Assembly: GCF_036880985.1 (NCBI RefSeq)
Contig: NZ_JBAJNO010000008.1
Location: 2,729,500-2,793,499, forward strand
Direction: 5' to 3'
Source: Limibacter armeniacum
GTDB lineage: Bacteria; Bacteroidota; Bacteroidia; Cytophagales; Flammeovirgaceae
DNA: 64,000 nucleotides
Part shown: positions 54,017 to 62,176 of the stretch, one piece after another
Layout of the letters: each line of letters starts with the position of its first letter
Position numbering within the stretch: the first letter of the stretch is position 1
Notes under the pieces: model-generated
The model's database searches: none
What the model was told of the DNA's origin: nothing
The model's input: the letters and a program-made list of their open reading frames with translations, nothing else
Translations under genes and position numbers: made by a program

Positions 54017-54107
54017 TGTCCACATTTTGAAAGCATGTATCTTCATTATTGGTTAACTTAGAAATGCCCACACAACCGCACTTTCTTTTTCTTAACCGGC
54101 CCTCATC

Positions 54108-54974
54108 ATGCAAAAGTTTCTGACATCTCCCCTACTTCACTTCTTCCTACTCGGTGCTGTTATCTTTGTTATTTATCACTTCACAAATTCAAAACCCGAA
54201 GTGGATACTATTTTAATTGATAATAGCGACATCCAACAAATGGTATCTAAATGGGAAGTAAAATGGAATAGGAAGCCAAATACCGAAGAACTATCCAACT
54301 TAATTGACGATGCTATCAATCAGGAAGTTCTTTACAGAGAAGCTCTAAAAATGAAACTTGAGCACAATGACGAAGTAATCAAACGCCGTCTAGCTCAAAA
54401 AATGCAATTTATTACCAGTGATCTAGCAAAAATAAAAGCGCCTTTAGAAAAAGATTTACAACAGTTTTTCGAAAAAAACAAAGAGAAATACTCCACCAAA
54501 ACATCCTATAGCTTATACCAAATCACTTTCAATTATAGCAAAGGCAATAATGCTAAACTAAATGCAAAAGAACTTCTAATAAAGAATGAAAAGGCTACCA
54601 TAGAAGAAATGAAAGGCAAAGGTGATGTATCTGTTATCCCATTCTATTTGGAAAAAATGGATATTGATCAGCTTAGAAATAAAGTCAGCTTACAATTCGC
54701 CCAATCTATAAATGATTTAGAAACTGGTAAGTGGGAAGGACCAATATCATCAGGATTTGGAGAACACTTAGTATATATCACAGCAAAAGAAGCGCCTCAA
54801 ATACCAAAATTAAACACTATAAAAAATCAGATAACCCGAGACTGGTATTACGAACAAGAACAAAATATCTATGCTTCCATTTTAGAGGAACTCAAAAAAA
54901 AGTATAAGATTAAGATTGACATTGAATCCTCTTCATCTGAAATAGATATTTTAAAATTACAGCAAGAGAACTAA
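54108..54974 (+). CDS. Membrane-anchored peptidylprolyl isomerase (parvulin/SurA-like)
   Basis: 288 residues. An N-terminal membrane anchor or uncleaved signal (PLLHFFLLGAVIFVIYHF, about 8-25) is followed by a SurA/PrsA-like chaperone part (ELSNLIDDAINQEVLYREALKMKL) and a divergent PpiC-type domain (YSLYQITFNYSKG to GKWEGPISSGFGEHLVYITAKE). The PPIase core is shortened, so chaperone activity is more likely than efficient isomerisation. Its stop overlaps the ATG of a gene remnant (TAATG). Confidence 0.78.
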   Translation: MQKFLTSPLLHFFLLGAVIFVIYHFTNSKPEVDTILIDNSDIQQMVSKWEVKWNRKPNTEELSNLIDDAINQEVLYREALKMKLEHNDEVIKRRLAQKMQFITSDLAKIKAPLEKDLQQFFEKNKEKYSTKTSYSLYQITFNYSKGNNAKLNAKELLIKNEKATIEEMKGKGDVSVIPFYLEKMDIDQLRNKVSLQFAQSINDLETGKWEGPISSGFGEHLVYITAKEAPQIPKLNTIKNQITRDWYYEQEQNIYASILEELKKKYKIKIDIESSSSEIDILKLQQEN

Positions 54975-55115
54975 TGAAACTAACTATCAATATCCCTAAA
55001 CCTTGCCATGAAAAGTGGTCTGAAATGACGATATCATGCTCATCCTGTTAAACCTAAAAAGCAGCAACCTTTTCTTCAACGTGTACGTGACCTATTCAAA
55101 AAGAACGAGGAGTAA
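54974..55115 (+). pseudogene. Collapsed gene remnant (N- and C-terminal fragments in different frames)
   Basis: An ATG overlapping the PPIase stop begins MKLTINIPKPCHEKWSEMT, a characteristic N terminus of a Bacteroidota protein family that usually continues with a CxxC motif. Here the frame continues ISCSSC and stops at once. In another frame the following bases read HAHPVKPKKQQPFLQRVRDL and FKKNEE before a stop, which looks like the C-terminal tail of the same gene. The picture is an internal deletion with frameshift. Family recall is from memory. A 25-codon short protein is the alternative. Confidence 0.55.
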
Positions 55116-55226
55116 TGTTTTTACTTAAGTATTTTAAACCAATTGCTATTATCAGTGTTAGTCATATAACTTTGTATTGTTTCTATAGAAAGAAAATAAG
55201 ATTTCATCACCCGAAAATATAGTAGA

Positions 55227-56228
55227 ATGTTTGATGTGCTGATTGTAGGGGCTGGTCCAATCGGACTGGCTACAGGTATAGAAGCCAAAAAAGCTGGACT
55301 CAGTTATGTAATTATTGAAAAGGGATGCCTAGTCAATTCACTATACAATTACCCTGTGAATATGACGTTCTTCTCTACTTCTGAAAGGTTAGAGATTGGT
55401 GATGTCCCATTCGTTTCACATAATCCACGTCCTACCAGACAAGAAGCCTTGGAATACTACCGCAGGGTCCAGACAAAATGGGAACTGAATGTACAGCTGT
55501 TTGAAAAAGTTGAAGCTGTAAACCGAGAAGAAGGGCAAGAAGTCAGCTATACCATTCAAACATCTAAAGGTACTTATCAGGCTAGGTCAATCGTGGTGGC
55601 AACAGGCTTTTTTGACTTCCCTAATTATATGAATATCAAAGGTGAAGAACTGCCGAAAGTCAAACACTATTATGACGATCCACATTTATATGCCTTTACC
55701 AATGTTGTAGTGGTAGGTGCTGCCAACTCATCTGTTGATGCGGCACTACAAACCTTTAGAAAAGGGGCAAATGTTACCATGATTATCCGCGAACAGGAAA
55801 TCAGTCACAGGGTAAAATATTGGGTAAAACCAGATGTTGAAAACCGTATCAAGGAAGGTAGCATTACAGCTCACTTTGGCGCAAACATAGAAGAAATCAA
55901 GGAAGGTAGTGTCATCTTCAGAAAAGAGAACGGTGAGGTTGAAGAAATCCCAAATGATTTTGTCTTGGCTTTAACAGGCTATCAACCGGATTTTGGTTTC
56001 CTGAAAAATATTGGGATTGATCTTTCTGATGACGAAAAAATGGAACCTGAGCACAGTAAGGAAACTTACGAAACCAATATGCCAAATATCTTCTTGGCAG
56101 GTGTAATCTGTGGAGGGATGATCACCACTACTTGGTTTATTGAAAACTCACGAGAGCATGCCGATATCGTCATCAATCAGATAAAAGAACGAATTGGCAA
56201 AGGGAAGAATGTTGAAATCAGCAACTAG
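55227..56228 (+). CDS. ypdA: YpdA-like FAD/NAD(P)-dependent reductase (putative bacillithiol disulfide reductase)
   Basis: 333 residues. The FAD-binding GxGxxG is VGAGPIGLATGIEA at the N terminus, followed by the YpdA hallmark IIEKGCLVNSLYNYPVNMTFFSTS. The NAD(P)H-binding VVVVGAANSSVDAAL is central, and GVICGGMITTTWFIENSR is at the C terminus. Family knowledge: YpdA keeps bacillithiol reduced in Firmicutes and is found in Bacteroidota that make the thiol. That this organism makes bacillithiol is inference. Single gene, bidirectional terminator after it. Confidence 0.9.
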   Translation: MFDVLIVGAGPIGLATGIEAKKAGLSYVIIEKGCLVNSLYNYPVNMTFFSTSERLEIGDVPFVSHNPRPTRQEALEYYRRVQTKWELNVQLFEKVEAVNREEGQEVSYTIQTSKGTYQARSIVVATGFFDFPNYMNIKGEELPKVKHYYDDPHLYAFTNVVVVGAANSSVDAALQTFRKGANVTMIIREQEISHRVKYWVKPDVENRIKEGSITAHFGANIEEIKEGSVIFRKENGEVEEIPNDFVLALTGYQPDFGFLKNIGIDLSDDEKMEPEHSKETYETNMPNIFLAGVICGGMITTTWFIENSREHADIVINQIKERIGKGKNVEISN

Positions 56229-56232
56229 ATAA

Positions 56233-56275
56233 AAAAAGGAGATAAGCATTATTCATTAGCTTGTCTCCTTTTATT
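56233..56275. terminator. Bidirectional terminator
   Basis: Stem AAAGGAGA-AAGC (56235-56247) with 56259-56271, one wobble pair. T runs on both sides. Confidence 0.82.
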
Positions 56276-56974
56276 TTACTTCCTGCCAGATTCACTGGTC
56301 AGCATTGTATAGTACTCAAGAGCCTCTATAAGTTCATCTTCATTTTTCAACTTCAGGTCATTATCTGACACAAAGTTCTTGACAGCCTTTCTGTATGCCC
56401 CCATCAAATCATAGAATCCTTTTTTGTTGTACACAAACTCATCAGAAAACACCTCTAAAAGTTTTGAACCTTCCAGATTAGGGTATTTGAATGAATGAAG
56501 TTTATGCAATTGGTTTTCCCTGATGACTAATAGCGAATAACGGCTAGGATTTCTGAACTCACGATAAGCTTCTCCATTACTTCCTGATTCTGCACTTGTC
56601 ATTGGAGTCTGACGGACAGCCAAAACATCAAAATAGTTTGACTTATAACGCAACTCCATAAAAAGCTTTCGCTCACCGCCTGTATAGTCAAAATTGACTT
56701 CCACAGCTTCAAAATGTCTTTGCTCTTCATTTTCCATATCATAGAACACAAATGCATTAACCTGATAAGGAGAAAAACTTTCTGTAGATTCAGCACCTTT
56801 TAAGTAAACCAAACTTTGCAAGCCTCTTGATACAAAGTTTACTTTCCCTTCTTTTACTTTGCCATCAGCTAATTCAACAGCACCATCATACCATACATTG
56901 GGGAAATTGTCTTGTGCAAAGGAAAACGTGGAGGTGAGGAGGAAAGTTAGTAGCGATAGTAGTTTTCTAACCAT
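56276..56974 (-). CDS. Secreted protein of unknown function
   Basis: The frame extends to 57064, but the methionine at 56974 starts the signal peptide (MVRKLLSLLTFLLTSTFSFA), giving 232 residues. The mature protein starts QDNFPNVWYDGAVELADGKVKEG and has a beta-rich first half (VYLKGAESTESFSPYQVNAFVFYD) and a helical C-terminal third (FYDLMGAYRKAVKNFVSDNDLKL). I do not recognise the family with certainty; similar proteins are frequent in Cytophagia. Expected periplasmic or surface location. Confidence 0.7.
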   Translation of the reverse strand: MVRKLLSLLTFLLTSTFSFAQDNFPNVWYDGAVELADGKVKEGKVNFVSRGLQSLVYLKGAESTESFSPYQVNAFVFYDMENEEQRHFEAVEVNFDYTGGERKLFMELRYKSNYFDVLAVRQTPMTSAESGSNGEAYREFRNPSRYSLLVIRENQLHKLHSFKYPNLEGSKLLEVFSDEFVYNKKGFYDLMGAYRKAVKNFVSDNDLKLKNEDELIEALEYYTMLTSESGRK

Positions 56975-57116
56975 ATACGATTGATTTTTAGGATAATAGA
57001 TTAATTCCCTCCCAAAGTAAAAAAAATATTGTGTTGGTCTAATTAACAAATGAAAATACCTCACAAAATTTCGATAAAAAGTTCATTTTGTGAGGTTTTC
57101 AGTTAAATATCACGAA

Positions 57117-58502
57117 TTATTTGCGTGCATCTTTTTGTTTCTGCTGAAATTTTTCTTTTGCAATCTGCCCCAAAGACTTACCCTTATATTGAGACCTGAT
57201 AAGGTGTTTGCTTGTCCCTACAATCTGAGAGTTATAAATACCTGCATGTCCTGAAAACAAGTAACTTACAACACAGGCTATTGCTATATAAACTCCATAA
57301 TTAATTCCGAAGAGTTCCAAACCCATTACTGCACACGCAATCGGTGTGTTAGCTGCTCCCGCAAAAACTGCTACGAAGCCCATTCCCGCTAAAAGATCAA
57401 AAGGCAACGGAATAATACCTGATAATGAATTTCCCAATGCAGCTCCGATAAAGAATAATGGGGTAACCTCCCCTCCTTTGTATGCTGCACCTAAAGTCAG
57501 TGCTGTAAAAAGTAATTTCCCAGCCCAGTCATAAGGTGCTAAATGTTGAGAAAATGCGGCTTTAATGGTTGGCACACCTAGCCCCATATATCGAGTACCG
57601 ACATCAGGACCGACCCCGAAATACAATACCCCAAAAAGTATCATGACGATAGCTCCCCCAACCAAAGGTCTGAAAGGTGCATAGGATATTTTCCTTTTCA
57701 GGAAATCACCCCAAAGGTGTGTTGTCTTGGCAAAAAGCCTCCCTGCCAAACCAAAGCAGATACCCGCTAAGGATGCATACACTATATGCATCACAGGGAT
57801 GACATGGTCTGGATCTCCCGCCACATGGTAAACTGAATGGTGAATATATAGGTACTCATGTGAAATCAACCTACAGAAAAAGTCTGCAATGGCTGCTGCA
57901 AGGAAAGCCGGTAAAATAGCCTCATGGGAAATACGACCTAACAGAAAGACTTCAAGCCCAAAAATCGCCCCCGCCAATGGCGTACCGAATACTGAGCCGA
58001 ATCCTGCTGCCATACCTGCAATCAGTATCATCTTTCGATCTTGCGCAGTCAGTTTGAATAACCTTGTAAACTGATCAGCTATAGAAGCTCCCATCTGGAT
58101 GGCAGTTCCCTCTCGACCTGCTGAACCACCAAATAAATGGGTCACCACAGTTCCAAACAACACCATTGGAGCCATCCTGAAGCGAATGATTTTGCTAGGC
58201 TTATGGATTTGGTCAATGATAAGGTTGTTCCCTCCCTCTACTTCTTTACCGAAGTAATTATAGAGCAGTCCTACCCCAAGTCCACCAATTGGCAGGAGTA
58301 AAACCAACCATAAGTGTGCTGCACGGGTATCACTTGCCCAATGCAATGACCAAAGGAAAATTGCTGAAGCAAACCCTGCCAATACACCTATAATCAATGA
58401 GAGAATTACCCACTTGATCAGATAAAAAATGATAGGGAATCGCTGAAAAATCGGAAATAATAGAGAACCTTCCTGTATATAAAAAGGATTGAATCGCTTC
58501 AT
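57117..58502 (-). CDS. CLC-type anion channel family protein, fluoride/proton antiporter subtype
   Basis: Start at 58502 (MKRFNPFYIQ); the frame extends to 58547. 461 residues with the multi-helix CLC fold. In place of the chloride-site GSGIP motif it has EVEGGNNLIIDQIH, and further motifs read GSAGREGTAIQMG, FGTPLAGAIFGLE and YKGGEVTPLFFIGAALG. The NNLI and GREGT forms are what I know from CLC-F fluoride/proton antiporters, which export fluoride. No fluoride riboswitch is seen upstream. The alternative is a chloride transporter annotated simply as voltage-gated. Confidence 0.82.
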   Translation of the reverse strand: MKRFNPFYIQEGSLLFPIFQRFPIIFYLIKWVILSLIIGVLAGFASAIFLWSLHWASDTRAAHLWLVLLLPIGGLGVGLLYNYFGKEVEGGNNLIIDQIHKPSKIIRFRMAPMVLFGTVVTHLFGGSAGREGTAIQMGASIADQFTRLFKLTAQDRKMILIAGMAAGFGSVFGTPLAGAIFGLEVFLLGRISHEAILPAFLAAAIADFFCRLISHEYLYIHHSVYHVAGDPDHVIPVMHIVYASLAGICFGLAGRLFAKTTHLWGDFLKRKISYAPFRPLVGGAIVMILFGVLYFGVGPDVGTRYMGLGVPTIKAAFSQHLAPYDWAGKLLFTALTLGAAYKGGEVTPLFFIGAALGNSLSGIIPLPFDLLAGMGFVAVFAGAANTPIACAVMGLELFGINYGVYIAIACVVSYLFSGHAGIYNSQIVGTSKHLIRSQYKGKSLGQIAKEKFQQKQKDARK

Positions 58503-58793
58503 GGTCAAAATAAGATATTGTAAAAAATCAAGTCGCAATTTAATCAATCTACCAAAATAGCCTTATGTTCATTGATATAATCGTATCCTTTAAACTAAAT
58601 GATCTTTATCAACTATCGAAATCACAAAACTCCCATGAACAATGTTATCAATTGTTTGCAGCACTTTATCAAATCTTAATACCATTCTAAAGCTCACCTA
58701 TATATTAATAAGAATCCAAAATCCGTTATTGATGTAACCTGCTAGTAAAAGCATTTAAACGATTATTTTTAACCAACTAAAAACCAAAAAGAA

Positions 58794-59273
58794 ATGGGTT
58801 TCTTTGACAAGCTAAAAGCTGTAAAAAACATGGTTACAGGTGGTGCTGCTGAAGTGGTAGCGTCTATCGAGCACGATGGAGAACTATCTGTAGGCGAGCC
58901 ATTCAACATCAAGGTTCAGGCGCTTACTAAAGACGCAGACCTTAAAATCGGTAAAGTTTACCTTAAGCTGAGAGCCGTAGAGCATATTGAAGCGGAAGGT
59001 ATTGAGGTAGAGTATGAAGGTGGCGAGCGTGAAGTAGAGCATGAAATCGTGAAAAAGACAGTAGAAACCTACAACCACGAGATTCTTGTAGACGGCCCTC
59101 AGACTATGGAAGCCAACGAAACTTATGAGTGGAATGTGGAAGTGACTATTCCTGAAAAATGTAATGGCACTTATAACGGAGTTCATGCTGAACACAGATG
59201 GATGTTCTTCGTAGGTCTGGATGCATTTGGTAATGATCCGGATTCAGGATGGATTCCTTTTGATATTTACTAA
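58794..59273 (+). CDS. Spo0M/arrestin-like protein
   Basis: 159 residues, soluble. The arrestin-like beta sandwich begins MGFFDKLKAVKNMVTGG and continues ASIEHDGELSVGEPFNIKVQALTKDADLKIGKVYLKLRAVE, as in Spo0M-like (sporulation control) proteins, which also occur in non-sporulating bacteria. The end WNVEVTIPEKCNGTY with HRWMFFVGLDAFGNDPDSGW is family-typical. The codon bias suggests good expression. Function in Bacteroidota unknown. Single gene with a terminator. Confidence 0.78.
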   Translation: MGFFDKLKAVKNMVTGGAAEVVASIEHDGELSVGEPFNIKVQALTKDADLKIGKVYLKLRAVEHIEAEGIEVEYEGGEREVEHEIVKKTVETYNHEILVDGPQTMEANETYEWNVEVTIPEKCNGTYNGVHAEHRWMFFVGLDAFGNDPDSGWIPFDIY

Positions 59274-59279
59274 TACATG

Positions 59280-59313
59280 AATCCCTGCTAAGAGTAGCAG
59301 GGATTTTTTTTGC
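59280..59313 (+). terminator. Terminator of the Spo0M-like gene
   Basis: Ten-bp stem AATCCCTGCT (59280-59289) with 59296-59305, T run. Confidence 0.9.
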
Positions 59314-59562
59314 CGTTTTTTGCCTTTCTATATCATAACATTGCGCTACCATTCTGAAAGAAATCTCACCTATCTGTTAATGAACTGAAATATTACATTC
59401 AATATTCTCAGAACCTTCTGCACAATTCATATAGGCTTTATGAAATTAAATGAATAGGCTTTTTATTGTGAGCCGTGTCTATGGATGCTTATTGTCAAAT
59501 AAGACATTCAAATGTTCAATTTTAGTCACTAATTAACTGTAACTGAAAACTTTCAAAATGCT

Positions 59563-60045
59563 ATGAAAAAATTACATCTAATTGTAACAGGCCTATTTAT
59601 GATGTGCCTAATGTTCACAGGAGTATCTTATGGCCAGACCAGAGGTGCTTCGATGGCTGCAGGTGAAGCCAAAGAACAGATCCATCAAATCAAAAGCTAC
59701 CTGACTGAGAACCTAAAATTATCTCAAGACCAGCTTAACATGTTGGAGAAATCTAACCAGAATGTGATCAACACTTTGAGTGAAATCGACAACAGTGAAG
59801 AGGATGCAAAAGTGAAAGCTGAGAAGATCAAAGCTTTGGCTACACAACGTGAAAATGAAATGAATACCATCTTCACTGATGAAGCTCAAAGAGATATGTT
59901 TGACACGCATATGAAACAGTATGCGAAAGAGCTGAAAGAAAAGAACAAAGAAGGTGGAATCCACTTACCAGATATTGGAAAGGACCTGATTGATGATCAT
60001 GGTAACATCACTGCTGAAGCAGTGAACTTAGTATTGGGACTATAA
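59563..60045 (+). CDS. Secreted helical protein, unknown function
   Basis: 160 residues. The signal peptide is about residues 1-25 (ending VSYGQ). The mature part is almost entirely helical and charged (IKSYLTENLKLSQDQLNMLEKSNQNV; AKVKAEKIKALATQRENEMNTIFTDEAQ). The LSQDQ ... R...F spacing resembles Spy/CpxP-like stress proteins of Bacteroidota, but the LTxxQ motifs are not clear. Single gene ending at a bidirectional terminator. Confidence 0.65.
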   Translation: MKKLHLIVTGLFMMCLMFTGVSYGQTRGASMAAGEAKEQIHQIKSYLTENLKLSQDQLNMLEKSNQNVINTLSEIDNSEEDAKVKAEKIKALATQRENEMNTIFTDEAQRDMFDTHMKQYAKELKEKNKEGGIHLPDIGKDLIDDHGNITAEAVNLVLGL

Positions 60046-60064
60046 TCATTATCGTCAATCAATT

Positions 60065-60102
60065 AAAAAGCCATTCTGTGTTATTGCAGAATGGCTTTTT
60101 TA
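60065..60102. terminator. Bidirectional terminator
   Basis: Perfect 14-bp stem AAAAAGCCATTCTG (60065-60078) with 60087-60100, T runs on both strands. Confidence 0.92.
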
Positions 60103-60119
60103 TGATAATCATCTTCACC

Positions 60120-61781
60120 CTATTGGACTATTTCCAAACTCAATACCTCATCCGAATATGGAGATGGATGCCCCTTGCAGGATATATGATTATCGTGTGA
60201 CTCTTCCTCTGCTATCCTGCCTCCAGTATTTTGCTGATCAACCTTGGGTTTCTCATCCACATTAGCCAACTCCCAAGCGGTGGCAAATACCAATTCGGTT
60301 CTCCTTTCCAGTAAAGCATAATCAATCTTATCAGCCGTATCTGTAGGTCGGTGGTAGTCCTCATGTTCACCATCCGTAAAAAACATCACAGGAATATTGT
60401 GAATGGCAAAATTGTATTGATCAGAACGGAAGTAATACTGTTTTGGATGTGTAGGGTCATTATGTTCAAAGTCCATTGTCAAGTCTTTAAAGTAAGAACC
60501 ACTGATTCCCGTAAAGATTTCATGCAAGTCTGATGAGAGAAAATCAGAACCAATCGGGTAAACATATTGCCCCCCACCTGAGTGTTTGTCGTCTATCCTG
60601 CCCAACATATCTGAATTGACATTAGCGACTGTTTGATCAAGCGAAAATACAGGGTTCTCTGTATAATAAACGGAACCTAATAACCCTTTCTCCTCACCTG
60701 AAAGTGCCAAAAAGACAAGAGTTCTTCTTGGTCCATTTCCTGAAGTCTTAGCCGAAGCTACAGTCTCAGCCATTTCCATCAAGGCAGATGTACCAGAACC
60801 ATTATCATCAGCCCCATTATAAATCACATCTCCAAATGCACCAACATGGTCATAGTGCGCTGTCAAAACTACCACCTCATCCTTGAGGTCACTTCCTTCC
60901 ACATATCCGATTACGTTTTCAGTCTGTACTTTCCCTGTCTCTGATGTAACTGACATCGATATCGTCTGTTCACTTTGCCCTGCCGACTCATTCAGTAGTG
61001 TGCTTACACTTTTTCCAAACAAACCATTTCCCATTCCAGGTGCTCCGATAAAAACAGGAAAATCATCTGATTCCGATAGCTCATCAAAAGTCAGTTTCGT
61101 TCCTTCAAAATATGACTGGTAATGATCAAAGTAATTGATATAACCTGACTCATCATAAAAGATTGCAATGGCAAATGTCGCCCCATGCAACTTTGCCTCC
61201 GCTATTTTTCTGCTCATTGCTGCATTGTCGCCATTTTCCAATGCCAAATCTTCAGGTGCTCCCAAAAAGAACATCACCCCTTTCCCGTTTACATCAACAC
61301 TTTCGTAGTCAGAATATTGAGGATCTACAATTCCAAACCGGACAAAAACAACGTCCTTATTTAGTATTTCTACATTTATGGGTTTTGATGCACCATAAGG
61401 CACAAAATCATCAAACAGGTCTGCGCTATAATTTCCCGCTTCCAAAACACCAGATGCCAAATTCCAGCTATTCAAATCAAATGACTGAAAATAAGGGTTC
61501 TCCAATGCAGTAGGACTTTCCAAACCAACCTTCTGAAAATGGTCTCTTATATAGTTAGCGGCCATTTTTTGCCCTTCGGTGCCTGTATCCCTTCCCATAT
61601 ACGCATCACTACTGATTTCTGTGAGGTGTGCCTTTATCCTATTCTGATCAATTGTTTTGTAAAAAACATCCTTTGACGATTCAAATATGGGATCTGGCTC
61701 ATTGGGTGTATCCTCTTTACAGGAAGTAAAAAGTAACAATAGCATCAAGCTTGCCTGAAAAAAAATCGAATGTCTTGACAT
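60120..61781 (-). CDS. M28 family metallopeptidase lipoprotein
   Basis: 553 residues. Lipoprotein signal with lipobox FTSC (Cys21). The di-zinc M28 site is complete: His and Asp in LTAHYDHVG, bridging Asp in NGADDNGSG, the catalytic Glu pair in LSGEEKGLLGS, Asp in VNSDMLGRID and the last His in EHEDYHRPTDTADKID. A PA-type inserted domain (about 130-270) precedes the catalytic part. It probably acts as an aminopeptidase on the cell surface or in the periplasm. Single gene. Confidence 0.93.
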   Translation of the reverse strand: MSRHSIFFQASLMLLLLFTSCKEDTPNEPDPIFESSKDVFYKTIDQNRIKAHLTEISSDAYMGRDTGTEGQKMAANYIRDHFQKVGLESPTALENPYFQSFDLNSWNLASGVLEAGNYSADLFDDFVPYGASKPINVEILNKDVVFVRFGIVDPQYSDYESVDVNGKGVMFFLGAPEDLALENGDNAAMSRKIAEAKLHGATFAIAIFYDESGYINYFDHYQSYFEGTKLTFDELSESDDFPVFIGAPGMGNGLFGKSVSTLLNESAGQSEQTISMSVTSETGKVQTENVIGYVEGSDLKDEVVVLTAHYDHVGAFGDVIYNGADDNGSGTSALMEMAETVASAKTSGNGPRRTLVFLALSGEEKGLLGSVYYTENPVFSLDQTVANVNSDMLGRIDDKHSGGGQYVYPIGSDFLSSDLHEIFTGISGSYFKDLTMDFEHNDPTHPKQYYFRSDQYNFAIHNIPVMFFTDGEHEDYHRPTDTADKIDYALLERRTELVFATAWELANVDEKPKVDQQNTGGRIAEEESHDNHISCKGHPSPYSDEVLSLEIVQ

Positions 61782-62176
61782 AGTTATTTATTAGTTAGTG
61801 CTGTAGTGATAATTCCTAAACTAGGAAGAATTGATTTGAGTTTAACCTAAGTCCTGTTATCAAACTGAACCAATCAAACCCAATTGATGTACAAAGATGC
61901 CATCCAATTAATTAATACTTGATGAAACTGACTAAAAATCTAACAATAATCCTATTCGATTTATACTTTTCCAAGGTGCCATATTAAGATTTGTTGATAC
62001 TACAGGCTTATCATTTCGGAACTCCTCCCCTACCTTTGCTGTTCTCTGCCTGTTGATCGAACTCAAGTTCATCAGCAATAAAAGAGTGAATCAACCATAT
62101 ACAACCTTGATTCCTCTCTTATTGGCTAATAGCCACAAGTGCATCTTTAATTCACCTAATTAACAAACAAGTTACC
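61782..62176. other. Divergent intergenic region M28 peptidase / BCCT transporter
   Basis: About 395 bases without a supported gene. They must contain two divergent promoters and a long leader for the transporter. A short palindrome TGGCTAATAGCCA lies near 62124. No riboswitch recognised. Confidence 0.45.

Noticed and set aside
58503-58793. Possible fluoride riboswitch before the CLC-F gene
   Set aside because: None of the conserved crcB-motif blocks could be found by eye on the minus strand.
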